A stretch of DNA of 64,000 nucleotides from Agrostemma githago. Its lineage: Eukaryota; Streptophyta; Magnoliopsida; Caryophyllales; Caryophyllaceae. The notes beneath the pieces were generated by a model. That model saw nothing but the letters and a program-made list of their open reading frames with translations, was not told the origin of the DNA and did not search any database. Positions 11,701-22,472 of this stretch are shown piece after piece (positions within the stretch are counted from its first letter, which is position 1; each line of letters opens with the position of its first letter). The position numbers and the translations under genes are program-made. The DNA lies in NCBI GenBank assembly GCA_958450325.1, contig OY288254.1:34295577-34359576 (forward strand). The letters run 5' to 3'.

Positions 11701-11997
11701 GTGAGAAGAGAACTTAGGCATGATTGGAAATAAGGGAGACGATGGTGGTGTAGATGGTGTTGATGTAGAAGAGGAGGGGGAACTAGGAGAAGAATCACCG
11801 AAGGGATTGATGAAGGTCCCTCCGGCCGTCTCTCGAGGTGAATTGCTCAAGTCAGCTTCTTGGGCTTGCCCTTGATGAGTATTGCTTGCGCTCGGTTGAG
11901 AGATCCTAACTCGATTAATCGTCCGTTGGCGAAAGGCTCGAAAGAGTCTCTCCGGCTCTGGATTAAAGAGATAGAAGTCGCCTCCCCTCCTAGGCAT
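8759..11997 (-). pseudogene. gag: Athila-type gag-protease polyprotein, one frameshift
   Basis: It begins MPRRGGDFYLFNPE at 11997. A capsid domain follows, with the FPFSLIGKAKQWFKGL, QQFYPPEKTNLLRA and ESLYESWERFKALIR motifs usual in Athila gag. The frame breaks near 10860 inside the CCHC zinc knuckle, costing its second cysteine, then continues at 10867-8759. A Q/N-rich linker (FQGNQNFQGN-like) and an aspartic protease (CDLGASVSI) follow. The C-terminal tail has RAFDLFLRALDGDG before the stop. No RT follows. The family normally packages RNA into particles and matures the polyprotein; with pol missing, the element depends on a partner. Confidence 0.9.
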
Positions 11998-12027
11998 ACA
12001 CTACACACTAGAACAAACGTGAGAACA

Positions 12028-12050
12028 CCTAGTGCTTTATGGGCACTAGG
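12028..12050 (-). other. Leader stem-loop upstream of gag
   Basis: Perfect 8-bp stem CCTAGTGC / GCACTAGG with a 7-nt loop, 30 nt upstream of the gag start. The same structure is at 3868-3890, 29147-29169 and 60508-60530, and with a G-U pair at 56099-56121. Confidence 0.75.
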
Positions 12051-12201
12051 CAACGACAATAACAAACACAACTAGAGACAAAGAGAAAAGAAAGCTAAGG
12101 AAAGAAGAGAAACTAGAAAATATTCACAAGAGAAGAAGGGAGAGCACAAAGAAGGGTAACTAAGTCTAGAAATACGCAAACTAAGTCTAAACAATGCACC
12201 G

Positions 12202-12219
12202 TCCCCGGCAACGGCGCCA
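12202..12219 (-). other. Primer-binding site, tRNA-Asp type
   Basis: TGGCGCCGTTGCCGGGGA on the minus strand, 3 nt from the LTR end. Confidence 0.85.
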
Positions 12220-12222
12220 AAT

Positions 12223-13802
12223 TGATGGTAAGGATTCGTCACGTCCCAACCGATCAATAATACAACCGGCTAAACCTAACGGTAGTTAGGGTAAGTCGGG
12301 TCGTGTCCACGGAGACGGTGTTGCGAGGTTTAGACTAGGTCTACCTAGAATGAGACTAAATTACCAACAAACACGAAGAAGCGATAAAGGGAAAACTATT
12401 AAGGAGGAGGAATGAGAACTAGACTAACAATGCTAAATAATGCTAATGATCGATCTAACTAATAAAATAGAGTAAACGATGTCTAACTAGAAGATGACTC
12501 AAATATGGAAAGAAGTGGGGTAGGTCGGGTTCATAGAGGTAGAAGGGTAATTGGGGTGATCAAGGGTAAAGGTGCCTCCTAATCGCTAGAGTCGGTCCGG
12601 GCTCTCGCAACTTAGACCGATGTCAAGGTGAGTCCGGGCTCTCGCAACTTAGACCCTAGTCGGCACTCTCGTGACTATGACTATTCTCAACATTTCCACA
12701 AAATAAGCAATAAATGAGAAGATGAACACAAGCATGGAAAGCATGGCCACTACAACTCACACAAGCATATCAACAAACACGTAGAGTGCCTACAATGTGA
12801 CTAACAACAAAGATACAACCTTTTCCCCTTAATCAACCCTAATCATCCATAATCTACCCCTAATCCCCCTACTAACCCCACAAAGAAACTACTTACTCAT
12901 TATAAATGAGAAACTAACAATCACAAGAGAAAACAAACTCATAAACCAAACATCCATTATGAACAATGAGAACAATGATAAGAACAATATAAAAAGATTG
13001 AAACTAGAATGAATAAACAAGGATTAGAGTAGAGAAGATTATACCAACAATACTATGATGAAAAAGATGAAAACTTGCATTAATGAGAAACCCAAATACA
13101 ATCCCAAGGTTGTCAAGCTTGGAACAATCTTCAAGAATCCCTTAATCCAAGACTAATTACAATAATTATCTAAAGATTAACTAAGATTAAGGGGAGATTA
13201 AAGCTAATGACTGAGAGTAAATCTAGGGTTTTGGAGGCTTAAACTAATGTAGGGTAAAATGAGATGTCTTAAAATTACAAGAAGGGAGTATATATATGGG
13301 TACAAGAATGAAGGAGAAGAAAAGAAGAAGCCCGTGCTGCCTCTGTAGCTTCCCGACCGGGACGGATCATCCCGATCGGGACGGCACTGTCATCCCGACC
13401 GGGACGGGATGGTCCCGACCGGGATGGGCTCACAGCAGCCATCTCAAAGTAGCACCCCATCCCGAACGGGATGAGGCCATCCCGAACGGGATGGGTCTTG
13501 TATGCCTTCCTTAAACACTCTTTGGTCCTTCCTTGCCTCTCATGGGCTTCCCACCGATTCTCGGGACTCGGGATCGGGTCTTGGAGGCTCGGGATTGGGT
13601 CCCAAGGTCTCAGGGTCGATTCCAAGGTCTCGAGTCATCGTTCCTTTGTCTCGGAATCGCTCCAACTCTTCAAACTCGGCCTCGGGAACCTGAAACGAAC
13701 TAAAGGAAGCATAAGAAGCCCATGAATCGCTCCAAAGGAGCGATACCACAAGGAAAATGGGACCAAAACACAACAAATAGGCACTACAAACTACACTTAT
13801 CA
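12223..13802 (-). repeat. 5' LTR of element B
   Basis: It is 1580 bp and nearly identical to 4063-5692. It differs mainly by one missing 20-bp dyad unit and a 36-bp deletion near 13650 that could have used short TCG microhomology. Near identity implies recent insertion or recent recombination. Confidence 0.9.
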
Positions 13803-14163
13803 TGGACTTCACCCCTTTGACCGCCATGAAGTCATTGAAAGCCCGGATATGGTGGACTGGGTCTTCAGTACCCTCAAACATAGGAATTCCCGTCAAGTTG
13901 AGGTTGGCCGGTAGCTCGTCATTCAAAGGCGAATAAGTACGAGCATTTTCAATGTGGATCGAGTTGTTCGTTGATAGGTGAACTTGTTCCTCGAGCCTGC
14001 GAACAGCACTGATCAATTCGGCTATGGGCCCAGTGGGCTCAGCTCCTTCGACAGGAGCCGTCTTCTCTACGGCGCTCAGGCGAGTGGCTAGCGTTGCTTG
14101 GCTAGCCTGGATGGTAGTCAGTTGAGTTTCGATCTTGGTCAGAGCATCCTTCAATTTGTCCAT
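13803..14163 (-). pseudogene. gag: N-terminal gag fragment of a Ty3/gypsy element (C)
   Basis: It starts MDKLKDALTKIETQL at 14163. A short coiled-coil-like segment is followed by LTGIPMFEGTEDPVHHIRAFNDFM, a common start of a plant gypsy gag domain. After VKG it runs directly into element B's LTR, so the rest of gag and all of pol are missing. The open frame continues about 260 nt into the LTR by chance. Confidence 0.75.
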
Positions 14164-15475
14164 CTTGCGTTGGAATCTAGTCTCGGGTGGCCTGTCTGTA
14201 AGAACACCGCATGATCAGAGACTAGCCCAAATCCCGGAATAGAAAGTACATCCCGAACAAGACTAAAAAAGGGAAATGACTCGGAAAAAGACACCTAGAC
14301 GGGTGACTTGTGAAAACTGGGCCTTCCTTAGGAATCGGCTGGAGGGCCGAGTTCTGTTCGAAGGAAGGTTCATATGAGACATCCCCAGACTTTGGACTCG
14401 ATTGTCTTGACGGGCCCTCCTTTGTAGGGGTTTGTCCTACGTAGGTGGGCCTTGCCTTAGTCTAATAAGGCAGACTGGGATAGGGGAGAAACTCGTAATG
14501 TAAGATCGACAGAGTTTCGACGCTAAAGACCTTGACAACTTAAGACACGACCCGACACTGTTAAATACGGGAAGTCCTAAGAAGAGGAAGGTTTTGAAAA
14601 TTGATTGTTTTTGGAAAGTCCGAGAGAACTCGGGGAAAGGCCCGATTTTTCTAAAAAATCGGAAAGTGTATCATGCCTCGGTTTTGAAAGTTCGAAAATG
14701 TTTTCGAGTTTTGAATTGGGCAGCATACTGGCTAAAAAATAGGCTATTTTGAGTAAAATCATAAGTCCTAAATTCGGTATGTGCCCCGGGTTTTGAAATT
14801 GGATATCTTGAAAATTGAAAATTTGAATGTCGAAAAAAAGAATTTCCGACGATTTGAAAATTGAAGATGAGACCCCGAAGATTTGAAAATCAAAAACGGC
14901 ATCTTGAAGATTTGAAAATTGAAATTGAATTTTTGAAAATTCGAAAATCAAATGGTGGATCGGAAGTTCGAATTTAGAAATGGGCGGCATGCCGGCTAGA
15001 AAATAGGCTTGTTTTGAGTCAAATCATAAGTCCTAAACTTCGGCAGCTTTCCGAGTTTTTTTAAGTTGAATATTTTTGAAAAGATGCATTTTTGAAATGT
15101 CGGTTTTTGAAAACGACACGAAAACCAAGTATCATGTAGTCAAGCATTATAACGACGCCATGTATGCTCTATACTAAGTCCCGGTCGGTCTATAGAGGGT
15201 CTATACCAGTGTACATAGTCTAGACGTTGATCGGGACGGACTTCCTAAGTCGAGTTGATCTTAGAACATGCTGCGAAACCCACTCGAATCGACTATGGAC
15301 ACCTTTTGACATATCCATATATCAGCGGTATAGTGGGACGTCGGTCGCGAGTACCGGCCCGGGAAAATATGGGTTATGCATGAACCGTAAAACTAAAACG
15401 CGTATTGTACTAGTCAAACGATTTCTATTCGAGTCTCACCCTGAGGATGCCGATGGTAAGTCACGCATCAGTTAA
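14164..15475 (-). other. 5' leader of gypsy element C
   Basis: No coding signal. A segment of about 260 bp is duplicated: GGCTAAAAAATAGGC and a following TCATAAGTCCTAAA at 14731-14775 recur as GGCTAGAAAATAGGC and TCATAAGTCCTAAA at 14993-15040. The region between primer site and gag is unusually long, as in Ogre/Tat-type elements. Confidence 0.55.
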
Positions 15476-15493
15476 TCCCCAGCAGAGTCGCCA
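15476..15493 (-). other. Primer-binding site of element C
   Basis: TGGCGACTCTGCTGGGGA on the minus strand, 3 nt from the LTR boundary. It has the form seen in plant Tat-type elements; I do not assign the tRNA. Confidence 0.65.
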
Positions 15494-16283
15494 AATTGTG
15501 GACATGACATAGGTCCACCCCGACGCGGCCACGCGCGGGTTTGGGTAGGCGAATGAATCTCCATATGAGAATGGATCAAATTGAAATTTAAATCGAAGTG
15601 GAGTCGCCACCGAACTTTGTGGGAGTTCGGACCCGTTCGAGCCCACTCTATGTCGTAGTGGGCCGTATACAAAATACGGCCCATTTCCGATGTCAGAGTT
15701 TATTGGGCTCGTCCCTTTGCATTTGATACCGATACCGACATTATCGGATATCGTGTATTGAATGACTCTCGTGCGCCAACGGTTTTGGGCATCCGGAAAA
15801 TGAGGTTCTGAGTAAGGGGTGAGGGTACGTGTTGGGAAGCCCACAAAGGACACCCAACCCCGCCCGGACATTAGCGGCCTCTACTAAGATCTCAAATGAC
15901 TTTCTAATACGCGCGTTAGTTGAACGGGAAAATGATATGCAAAGATTATTTTCCCTAAGCATGTGAGATATTGAAAAGGGTTTCTACGTCGATTTAATGC
16001 AATTAATTCTACGTCGAAGTAAAATTTAGCATGTGGGTTCATTTTAGTACAATAAAATAAACGACCAAAATTTACAAAAGAGACAACAAACGGTTAGTAA
16101 CGGTATAATGATATTAACGGTTTGTGCAAATATTGAATTGTATAGAATGATGCAAATGTGTTAATGCATGGTTTTGAAAAGATGTTTCACGTGATTAATT
16201 AGGCACGTGTTGACCTAAGTCACAAAAAATGGTTAATGAGACTCGAATGGATTGTAGGACTCACGGTTTGACGTGATAAAGGG

Positions 16284-16508
16284 CCACTCGACCGAGTCAT
16301 TGAGGGACTCGACCGAGTGGATCCTTAAAAAGTGTTCTGTCCCAGATTTCATGACCCTACTCGACCGAGTTATTGACCAACTCGGCCGAGTACGTCGCTA
16401 CTAGATCGATTCACTATGAGACTCGACCGAGTAGAGGTCGAAAGAGCATTCTGCTCAGTAAATTGCGATGTCACTCGATCGAGTGGTCAAGGCACTCGGT
16501 CGAGTGGC
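16284..16508. repeat. ACTCG-N2-CGAGT dyad cluster in LTR of C
   Basis: About seven dyads with centres AC, AT, GC and GT, often extended by CC or GG flanks. It lies in the transcribed part of the LTR. Confidence 0.8.
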
Positions 16509-17474
16509 ACCTGTATGAACCAGGTTCGCTTGCAATTCTATTATTGATTTTGAAATTGCTTTTTTTTTGATAATTCGATGATTATACCGAGTCGGACATA
16601 AATATTGTATAATTTATGATCGACTCGGATTTTATAAATCATTGATTTTGATGAACCGAATATAAATATTGTGGGATTTATACTCGATTCCGAATTTGTA
16701 TACTCGTTGTATCCCATATTCGATTATTGAATCGATATGGAATACTAGAGTGAAAATAAAAGAAAATTGCTTGAATTAGAGGACTTGATTCCCTCAGTTT
16801 CTCCGACATCGAAATAAATCCCTAGAGATTGTGATGTCAGGTACGCGTCAACGGGTTTCGACCCTTATTAAATAGAATGCTTGTTTTTGAAAATTGGTTT
16901 TAAAATTGATGGATGCGCGATTAGTGACGACGAAAGCAAAAAAATAACGAATTATTATTTAAATTGACTTGTCTCAATAATCAAGTAATCGGGGTGTCGG
17001 AATAAGCGACCGGCAACGCTGTGTGCGGTACACTTGTATATTCGGGTTTCCTTATTCCGACATCCCTCATACTCGACACAAATTGACAAGTATTTTAATG
17101 TTTTAATACTAACGGTACTATTGATATTATGATGCGATGATAGCGATAAGAAAATAAAAAACGACCCTTATGATGATAAAAAGACGCGAGAAAAGAGAAG
17201 AAGAAAAGGGGTTTTGCACCCTGAACCTACATGTTCTTGTCTCGGATAAGACTCGTAGTCGTGGCTTTAACACGGGAGTTTCGAGGTTTATGGAGGTTGA
17301 GTTATGGTGGTTAGGGTTTTGATTCCTAAAGCTAGGTTTAAGGTTTGCTAGTGTAGTGCTTAGGGTAGAATTAGGGTTGTAGTAATTAGGGTTTTGCAAG
17401 ATGTGTAAAGTTGTCTTGAATGTGTGTTGCATGGGGTGTTTATATAGGCATAGCCTAGGTCACCCGGCTAGGGT

Positions 17475-17585
17475 TACTCGACCGAGTAACCAGCTGACTC
17501 GGTCGAGTGGCCCGTTGTGCCTGCAGTCGGGCCTGAAACAAGCCCACTCGATCGAGTGGATGGGGCACTCGATCGAGTGGCCCAA
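17475..17585. repeat. ACTCG-N2-CGAGT dyad cluster upstream of TATA
   Basis: Four dyads (centres AC, GT, AT, AT), 30-140 bp upstream of the LTR TATA box in minus orientation. Confidence 0.8.
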
Positions 17586-17972
17586 CTGGGTCGCACGGTC
17601 TCTCGTTTTGAACCGTTACCTTGGATACTTGATGGGTTTTGTGTTTTGTTTGAATTGGACTTTTGATGTTTGAATGGCTGTTTTGTATGTCTCGGAAACG
17701 ACTTTGACTGGGGTTGACCCAATCGCTAAAACTCGGTTTTATCTCCAGTGTCGGTTTCGGCCCAAATTAGCCTTATTTGATTGGAAACGGCCCACTGGGC
17801 CTGGATTTAAGGTTGATTTTGTAAGATTTGTACTCCGTAAGTGCATTAGCCAGCAACTAATGGATTTGAGCCCGTATCCGAGCGCGTAGAAACACGTTAG
17901 CGTTCGATCATCATCGGGTGTTTTTTTGGAAACTGCCATAGATACCTGGCAGTCAAAATGCGGGTGTCTACA

Positions 17973-20153
17973 CTTACTGATACTCTTTATGAAAAAGTAG
18001 TCCTCTTTTTATTACCAAAAAATATATAAAAAGTATATACAGGTTAGCAAATAAATATGAAAAAAGATTAATATGGACAAAATATACTCGTATATCCTTT
18101 CTGTGGTTCTACACCAAGGTTTCTTGGAGTAGAATGAGATAGCTGAGTGGGGTTAAAATGTTGATGGCTTATGACCTTGAACAGAATTGAAAACATTGTA
18201 TAGTATTCAATGTTGGCTAGGACACCAAATCACGAACAAATTATCGATGACAATTTTAAAGAGAGTTGATATTGGTCACTTTATATTTTGCTTGTATATT
18301 CCTAAAATTCAATTCAACTCTAGATCTAAAAGACCCGACTTTGAATAATTACATGAAGAAAAAAAAATCAATGATATGCATAAATTCATGAGTCAAGTGA
18401 CAAATGAATGATAAGAGCAATAAAAGATTAAGAAAAGTACCCAGAAAAGCTTTGATTGGTGAGAGCAGGATTAAGGAAAGAGAGATGTGAGGACGTTCAC
18501 TATCCATCCTGAAATGAACTAAACACTAAATCAAACTCAAAACCCAGGAAAATGCGGCCCTAACTCAGCTGTACAACAACCTGTAACTTGAACCACCAGT
18601 TATTCAAAACACTACAAATTGAAGCTTTATTTGATCAAAACAGTACAAATTGAAGCTTTAATTGAAAAGCAGACCTTTTCAGTGTGAGATTGATAGAGAG
18701 AATTGATCTTAGATTGAGGGATGTTTACTTCATGGTATGAGGAATCATCTTCTTCATCACTGCTCTCTATTGTTGTTCTTGATATTCTCAGTGCTTCAGT
18801 GTAAACTGTGTAATATGTTGCTGCTAATCTGCTATTCCAAAAAAAAAAAAACAACAACAAAATCCATAGAATTACAAAACATCGAGTACATTTTGATTCT
18901 GGTTTGAGCATAAAGCTAATTCCGACATTTTATCGAACATATTGCTTGCGACACTAAAATTGCTCATTTTTCATAGTTTCTCCCTGAATTTTTCATTTTC
19001 ATTCAATAAAATGTAAGCTAGTTTTTGATGACAGTCATTCATCTTATAAAAACATCATCTTTGTCTTAAACCTTGCATTAATCAATCATGAAATGAGTTC
19101 AAGAAATCAATTTTATATGATAAAATTACCTTAGATGTCAATGCAAATTCCAAAAGTTGCTTCATAGACATAGATTCATAGAACTTGAGAAGCAATATCA
19201 TTGCCTACCGAAGGAGTTTGATCCTGTTGGAATCCATATTTTATTCCTGAAGCAACTTTTTTTTACCTTTCTTCAGTAAATAGAAATGCATAGGTCAGGG
19301 GATTTAACTATACCAAAAACACATGAAGAAAATAGGTAGAAATCTACGTGCACCAAGATAAGAAGCTTAATTAAAGTACTCGTTTGAACAAACAAAGCAA
19401 CAAATCGACCAAAGCGGCCAAAAAAACAAACAAAATTACTTGGAAATTCCAGTTCCGAAGCATAATCATCGAATTCGTCGATTAGCCGAAGTAGAATTCA
19501 ACGTGATATACATAAACTGAAATCGTCCTGCTACTCATCCTCCTCTTACCATAATTAGCATTCCCAAAACCATTCTTCTACCCAATCAACCAATCCTACA
19601 CACAAATTAGATCACAGACACATAAAAAACGAAGTCAAAAAATCGATTATCAATCAAATAAACTTAGGAAAATTACCCATCTCCCAGCATATCCATTATA
19701 TTGCCGGCAATAGTAGACTAAATTACATAATAACATAGTTGTTGACGTAACCAAACTTGTGAATACCCTGGAAGAGGAGATCAGTGAATGTCGTTTTTAT
19801 TGCCTAAGACATGAGAGGAAGTTTTCTAGATCCAATTGGTGAGATGGGGAGAGAGGAGAAGAATAGGAGATAACGGGAGGTTTCAATTTGTTGTATGTTG
19901 GTGAGATGGGAGAGATGAGGAAATGGCAGGAAGTGGTTTAATTTGATGTCTATGGGAGTAGTGGGAAGTTAAAGATACAGTTATCTTCTCAACTACAGTA
20001 GTTGGTTTCTGGGTCAGTTATAATTTAATTTAATTTTTGTTTAAGTAACCTTCACGTAGGATCCAACGTGGCGCCAAATAGGACAACTGTGTGGCAGCTG
20101 ACATGGGTGAATGTGGTGCGAGTATTTTCTTCAGCATTAATATATAAGAGATA
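17973..20153. other. Intergenic AT-rich DNA with one possible exon
   Basis: This is the only long stretch without recognisable retroelement sequence. Apart from the candidate exon at 18675-18831 I see no coding region, RNA gene or clear repeat. Confidence 0.5.
18675..18831 (-). CDS. Possible internal exon of an unrecognised gene
   Basis: The minus strand shows a T-rich tract ending in an AG acceptor near 18832. An open segment of about 52 codons follows, with TYYTVYTEALRISRT and an acidic ESSDEEDDSS stretch, then a possible GTCT donor at 18674. I do not recognise the protein and cannot place flanking exons. It could be an exon of a host gene or a pseudogene fragment. Confidence 0.3.
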
Positions 20154-20185
20154 CTAGTTGGAAAGACCATGCAATGCACGGGTCA
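20154..20185 (-). mobile_element. Helitron-like 3' terminus
   Basis: On the minus strand an imperfect hairpin (ACCCGTGCATTGCATGGT) is followed after about 9 nt by CTAG and then T, matching the Helitron rule of a hairpin plus CTRR before a T. The element body would extend rightwards. No 5' TC end was located. Confidence 0.35.
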
Positions 20186-21437
20186 ATTTTTAGTGACATT
20201 GATAATGAAATCAAGTTAGTATGCATAATAGTAAACGAATACTATCCACATACGTTAATATGCGATAAACGTCAAATTAAATTATAGGCGTACATTATAG
20301 TTAGAAAGACTAATTAAAGTACCCCGCACAAAAGCACATCTTCAACTATATATTCGTACCAATATTCATTTATATTTATATGGAATATTTCTATGTTACT
20401 CTATAAGTTTTGCATTCAACAATATTATCTACGGATTATTATTATTATAAATGTAATAACTAATAAATAAAATGACAAATAATATTACGTATCAATGTAA
20501 AGTAAGAGACCAAATTTGACACAGATAATTTGGAAATATATTGTACGTAGCGTGTGTATAGTGATATGAGTAATTAAGTTTCATGATAGTAAAAATATGT
20601 GTGTTTATTTCTTACACAATAAATTTATACTCTAATAAAAACCAATTTCTACCACGAATCTAGGCTAAATAATTCATTTTTATGATTTTTTTTTCACGAT
20701 AGATTTTTAGTTAAATGAAATTTTAAGATTTTTTGATGAAAATTATAAAATATCACATTAATATAGTTGAGTAAATTATATTATAAAAATTAAAAGAATC
20801 ACTACTTGATTTTTTTTATTATTAATGAAACTTTCCTAGATTAAGTTTTGATGCAACGGACCAATCACATCGCTCGAAAAATTCCTACTTTATATTCTTT
20901 ATTCTTACTTATATATATATATATATAGGATCCTTTGAGGCAGCTCAACTCGCCGCACCCATTGAGACACAATCTCAACCATTAGATTAAAATCAAATTA
21001 AAGGCTAAGATTAAAACAAAAACTCATACATAAAAAAAATTTATTTTTTTTATTCCGAAAAAAAAATTTGATTTTTTTCCTGAAAAAAAAAATTGAATTT
21101 TATTTTCGAAAAAACAATTTTGCTTTTTTTCCCAAAAAAACACACTTTTTTTTCCCGAAAAAATAAACACATTTTTTTCCCAAAGGAAAAAAAATCCAAA
21201 AAAAAAATCATTTTTTTAATATTAAAATAAAATTGGTGTATATAAAAACAATTTCAGTGTACATAATAACTGTTTCAGGGTATGTATAACAATTCTACTA
21301 TATCAAATAATTAAATACATATGACAATTATTTCAGTGTATATATGTTGATTAATTGGTGTACATAGTAACCATTTGAGTGTGTATAACAATAACTATTT
21401 TACTGTATATATTGAGTTCTTAAGTGTATATTTATAT
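20186..21437. repeat. AT-rich repeat remnants
   Basis: No coding signal. From about 20940 a probable second non-autonomous element starts after a TA run (GGATCCTTTGAGG). It continues with A/T homopolymers and many GTGTACATA-like motifs until the Tat LTR interrupts it at 21438. Confidence 0.4.
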
Positions 21438-22117
21438 TGTTCCGGTATTGGAATCAATTGACCAGACTCTGGATTCGGGTCTTAGTGTTCGGATGTTGCT
21501 TGAATGACTTTGCCATCCTCTCCTTCTTCTTACCCCACTGGTCGGACCTTCCCGGCGGAATGGGCTTGCTCCCTGCACACAAAGCGCACAGGGCCTCGAA
21601 GGTTGTCCGAGGAAACCCTCTCCGATGCCTAAGTCAGTCCGTGAATGCCTTAACGAACCTAGTTCGTGAGGAGCTAGGTGGTATTTTTAGAGTAAGAGTC
21701 TAGAGAGAGAAAATCCAACCTTTTGAATGTGAGAGGAAGGAAAGTATTTATACCTTCCTCCAAGAGAGAGAGAGAGAGAGAGAGGGGAATGAATGGATGG
21801 TAAGACGCCACGTGGGTCTATGACATCCACTCATTCCTATTTACCTTAGGCAAAATGACGGAGGGGTCCCCGGTTTCCCTTGGCCCTGCCCAAGGTAGAG
21901 GTCCCCTAGAGACAGGCAGGCAAGGGGCTCTGAAGGCCCTGCTCGGTGGGCAGCATTGCCCTACCGGGTAGTCGGTTGTCTGAAGTTGCCCCTTTGGGGG
22001 CTCTTTTTGGTGATCTATCCTGACAGCCTGCTGGGCAGGCTATCTCTTGTTCTTCGGGTCGGGCTGTCTCGGGACCTGCTTGGCAGGTGGCCCAGTGCAG
22101 GCTACCGACCCCCATCA
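21438..22117 (-). repeat. 3' LTR of Tat element
   Basis: Plus-strand ends TGTTCCGG and CCCCATCA. It contains a GA microsatellite (about 21762-21783), a TATAAATA box (minus strand, near 21745) and CCTGC / GCAGG dyads at about 22024-22095. It matches 44304-44977 closely. Confidence 0.9.
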
Positions 22118-22472
22118 ATTGGCCCTCGCCGGCTGGGGGGAAGCAGGGCTTCCCCTTGGCAGGCGAGCTCTTGATTCAGATGGTGGGCGGTTGACTTGTT
22201 GGCTCCACTTTTGCATTTAATGCGTCGCATGTTCCCGAGGGAGGAAACTTAACTGCATTGGGCATGCAAAGAGTTGGGATATCTTTTAATCATGATTACT
22301 TCTCATGTTAAGTGAATTTTTGGACAGCGTGCTTGTTTGATGATTGGCTGTACTTCCTGCCGAGATGGTTGGAGTGCCATTAATGCATTGCTCTTGCTCT
22401 TGTATAAATTTTGGCCCTTTTGCCATTTTGACAATCCATCATCACTTTTCCTCTACTCTTTTCCAAATAACG

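Larger units (their letters stand above)
3682..13802 (-). mobile_element. Non-autonomous Athila-like element B plus truncated tandem partner
   Basis: On the minus strand the order is LTR (12223-13802), tRNA-Asp primer site, leader, gag-protease ORF, 3 kb non-coding region, polypurine tract, LTR (4063-5692), then a second primer site and the first 52 gag codons, cut at about 3682. The second half is almost identical to the start of the main copy, so two elements share the middle LTR head to tail, as unequal recombination between LTRs would produce. No RT, RNase H or integrase is present. The left edge is broken, so target duplications cannot be checked. The right edge abuts an unrelated gypsy gag. 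Confidence 0.85.
15497..17972 (-). repeat. 5' LTR of element C, about 2.5 kb
   Basis: The plus-strand ends are TGTGGACA and TGTCTACA, an imperfect terminal inverted repeat. The left end abuts the primer site. A TATATAAA box lies near 17447 on the minus strand. ACTCG-N2-CGAGT dyads form two clusters (16284-16508 and 17475-17585); the second is just upstream of the TATA. A 12-bp perfect inverted repeat lies at 16995-17062. The partner LTR is not in the window. Confidence 0.75.
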
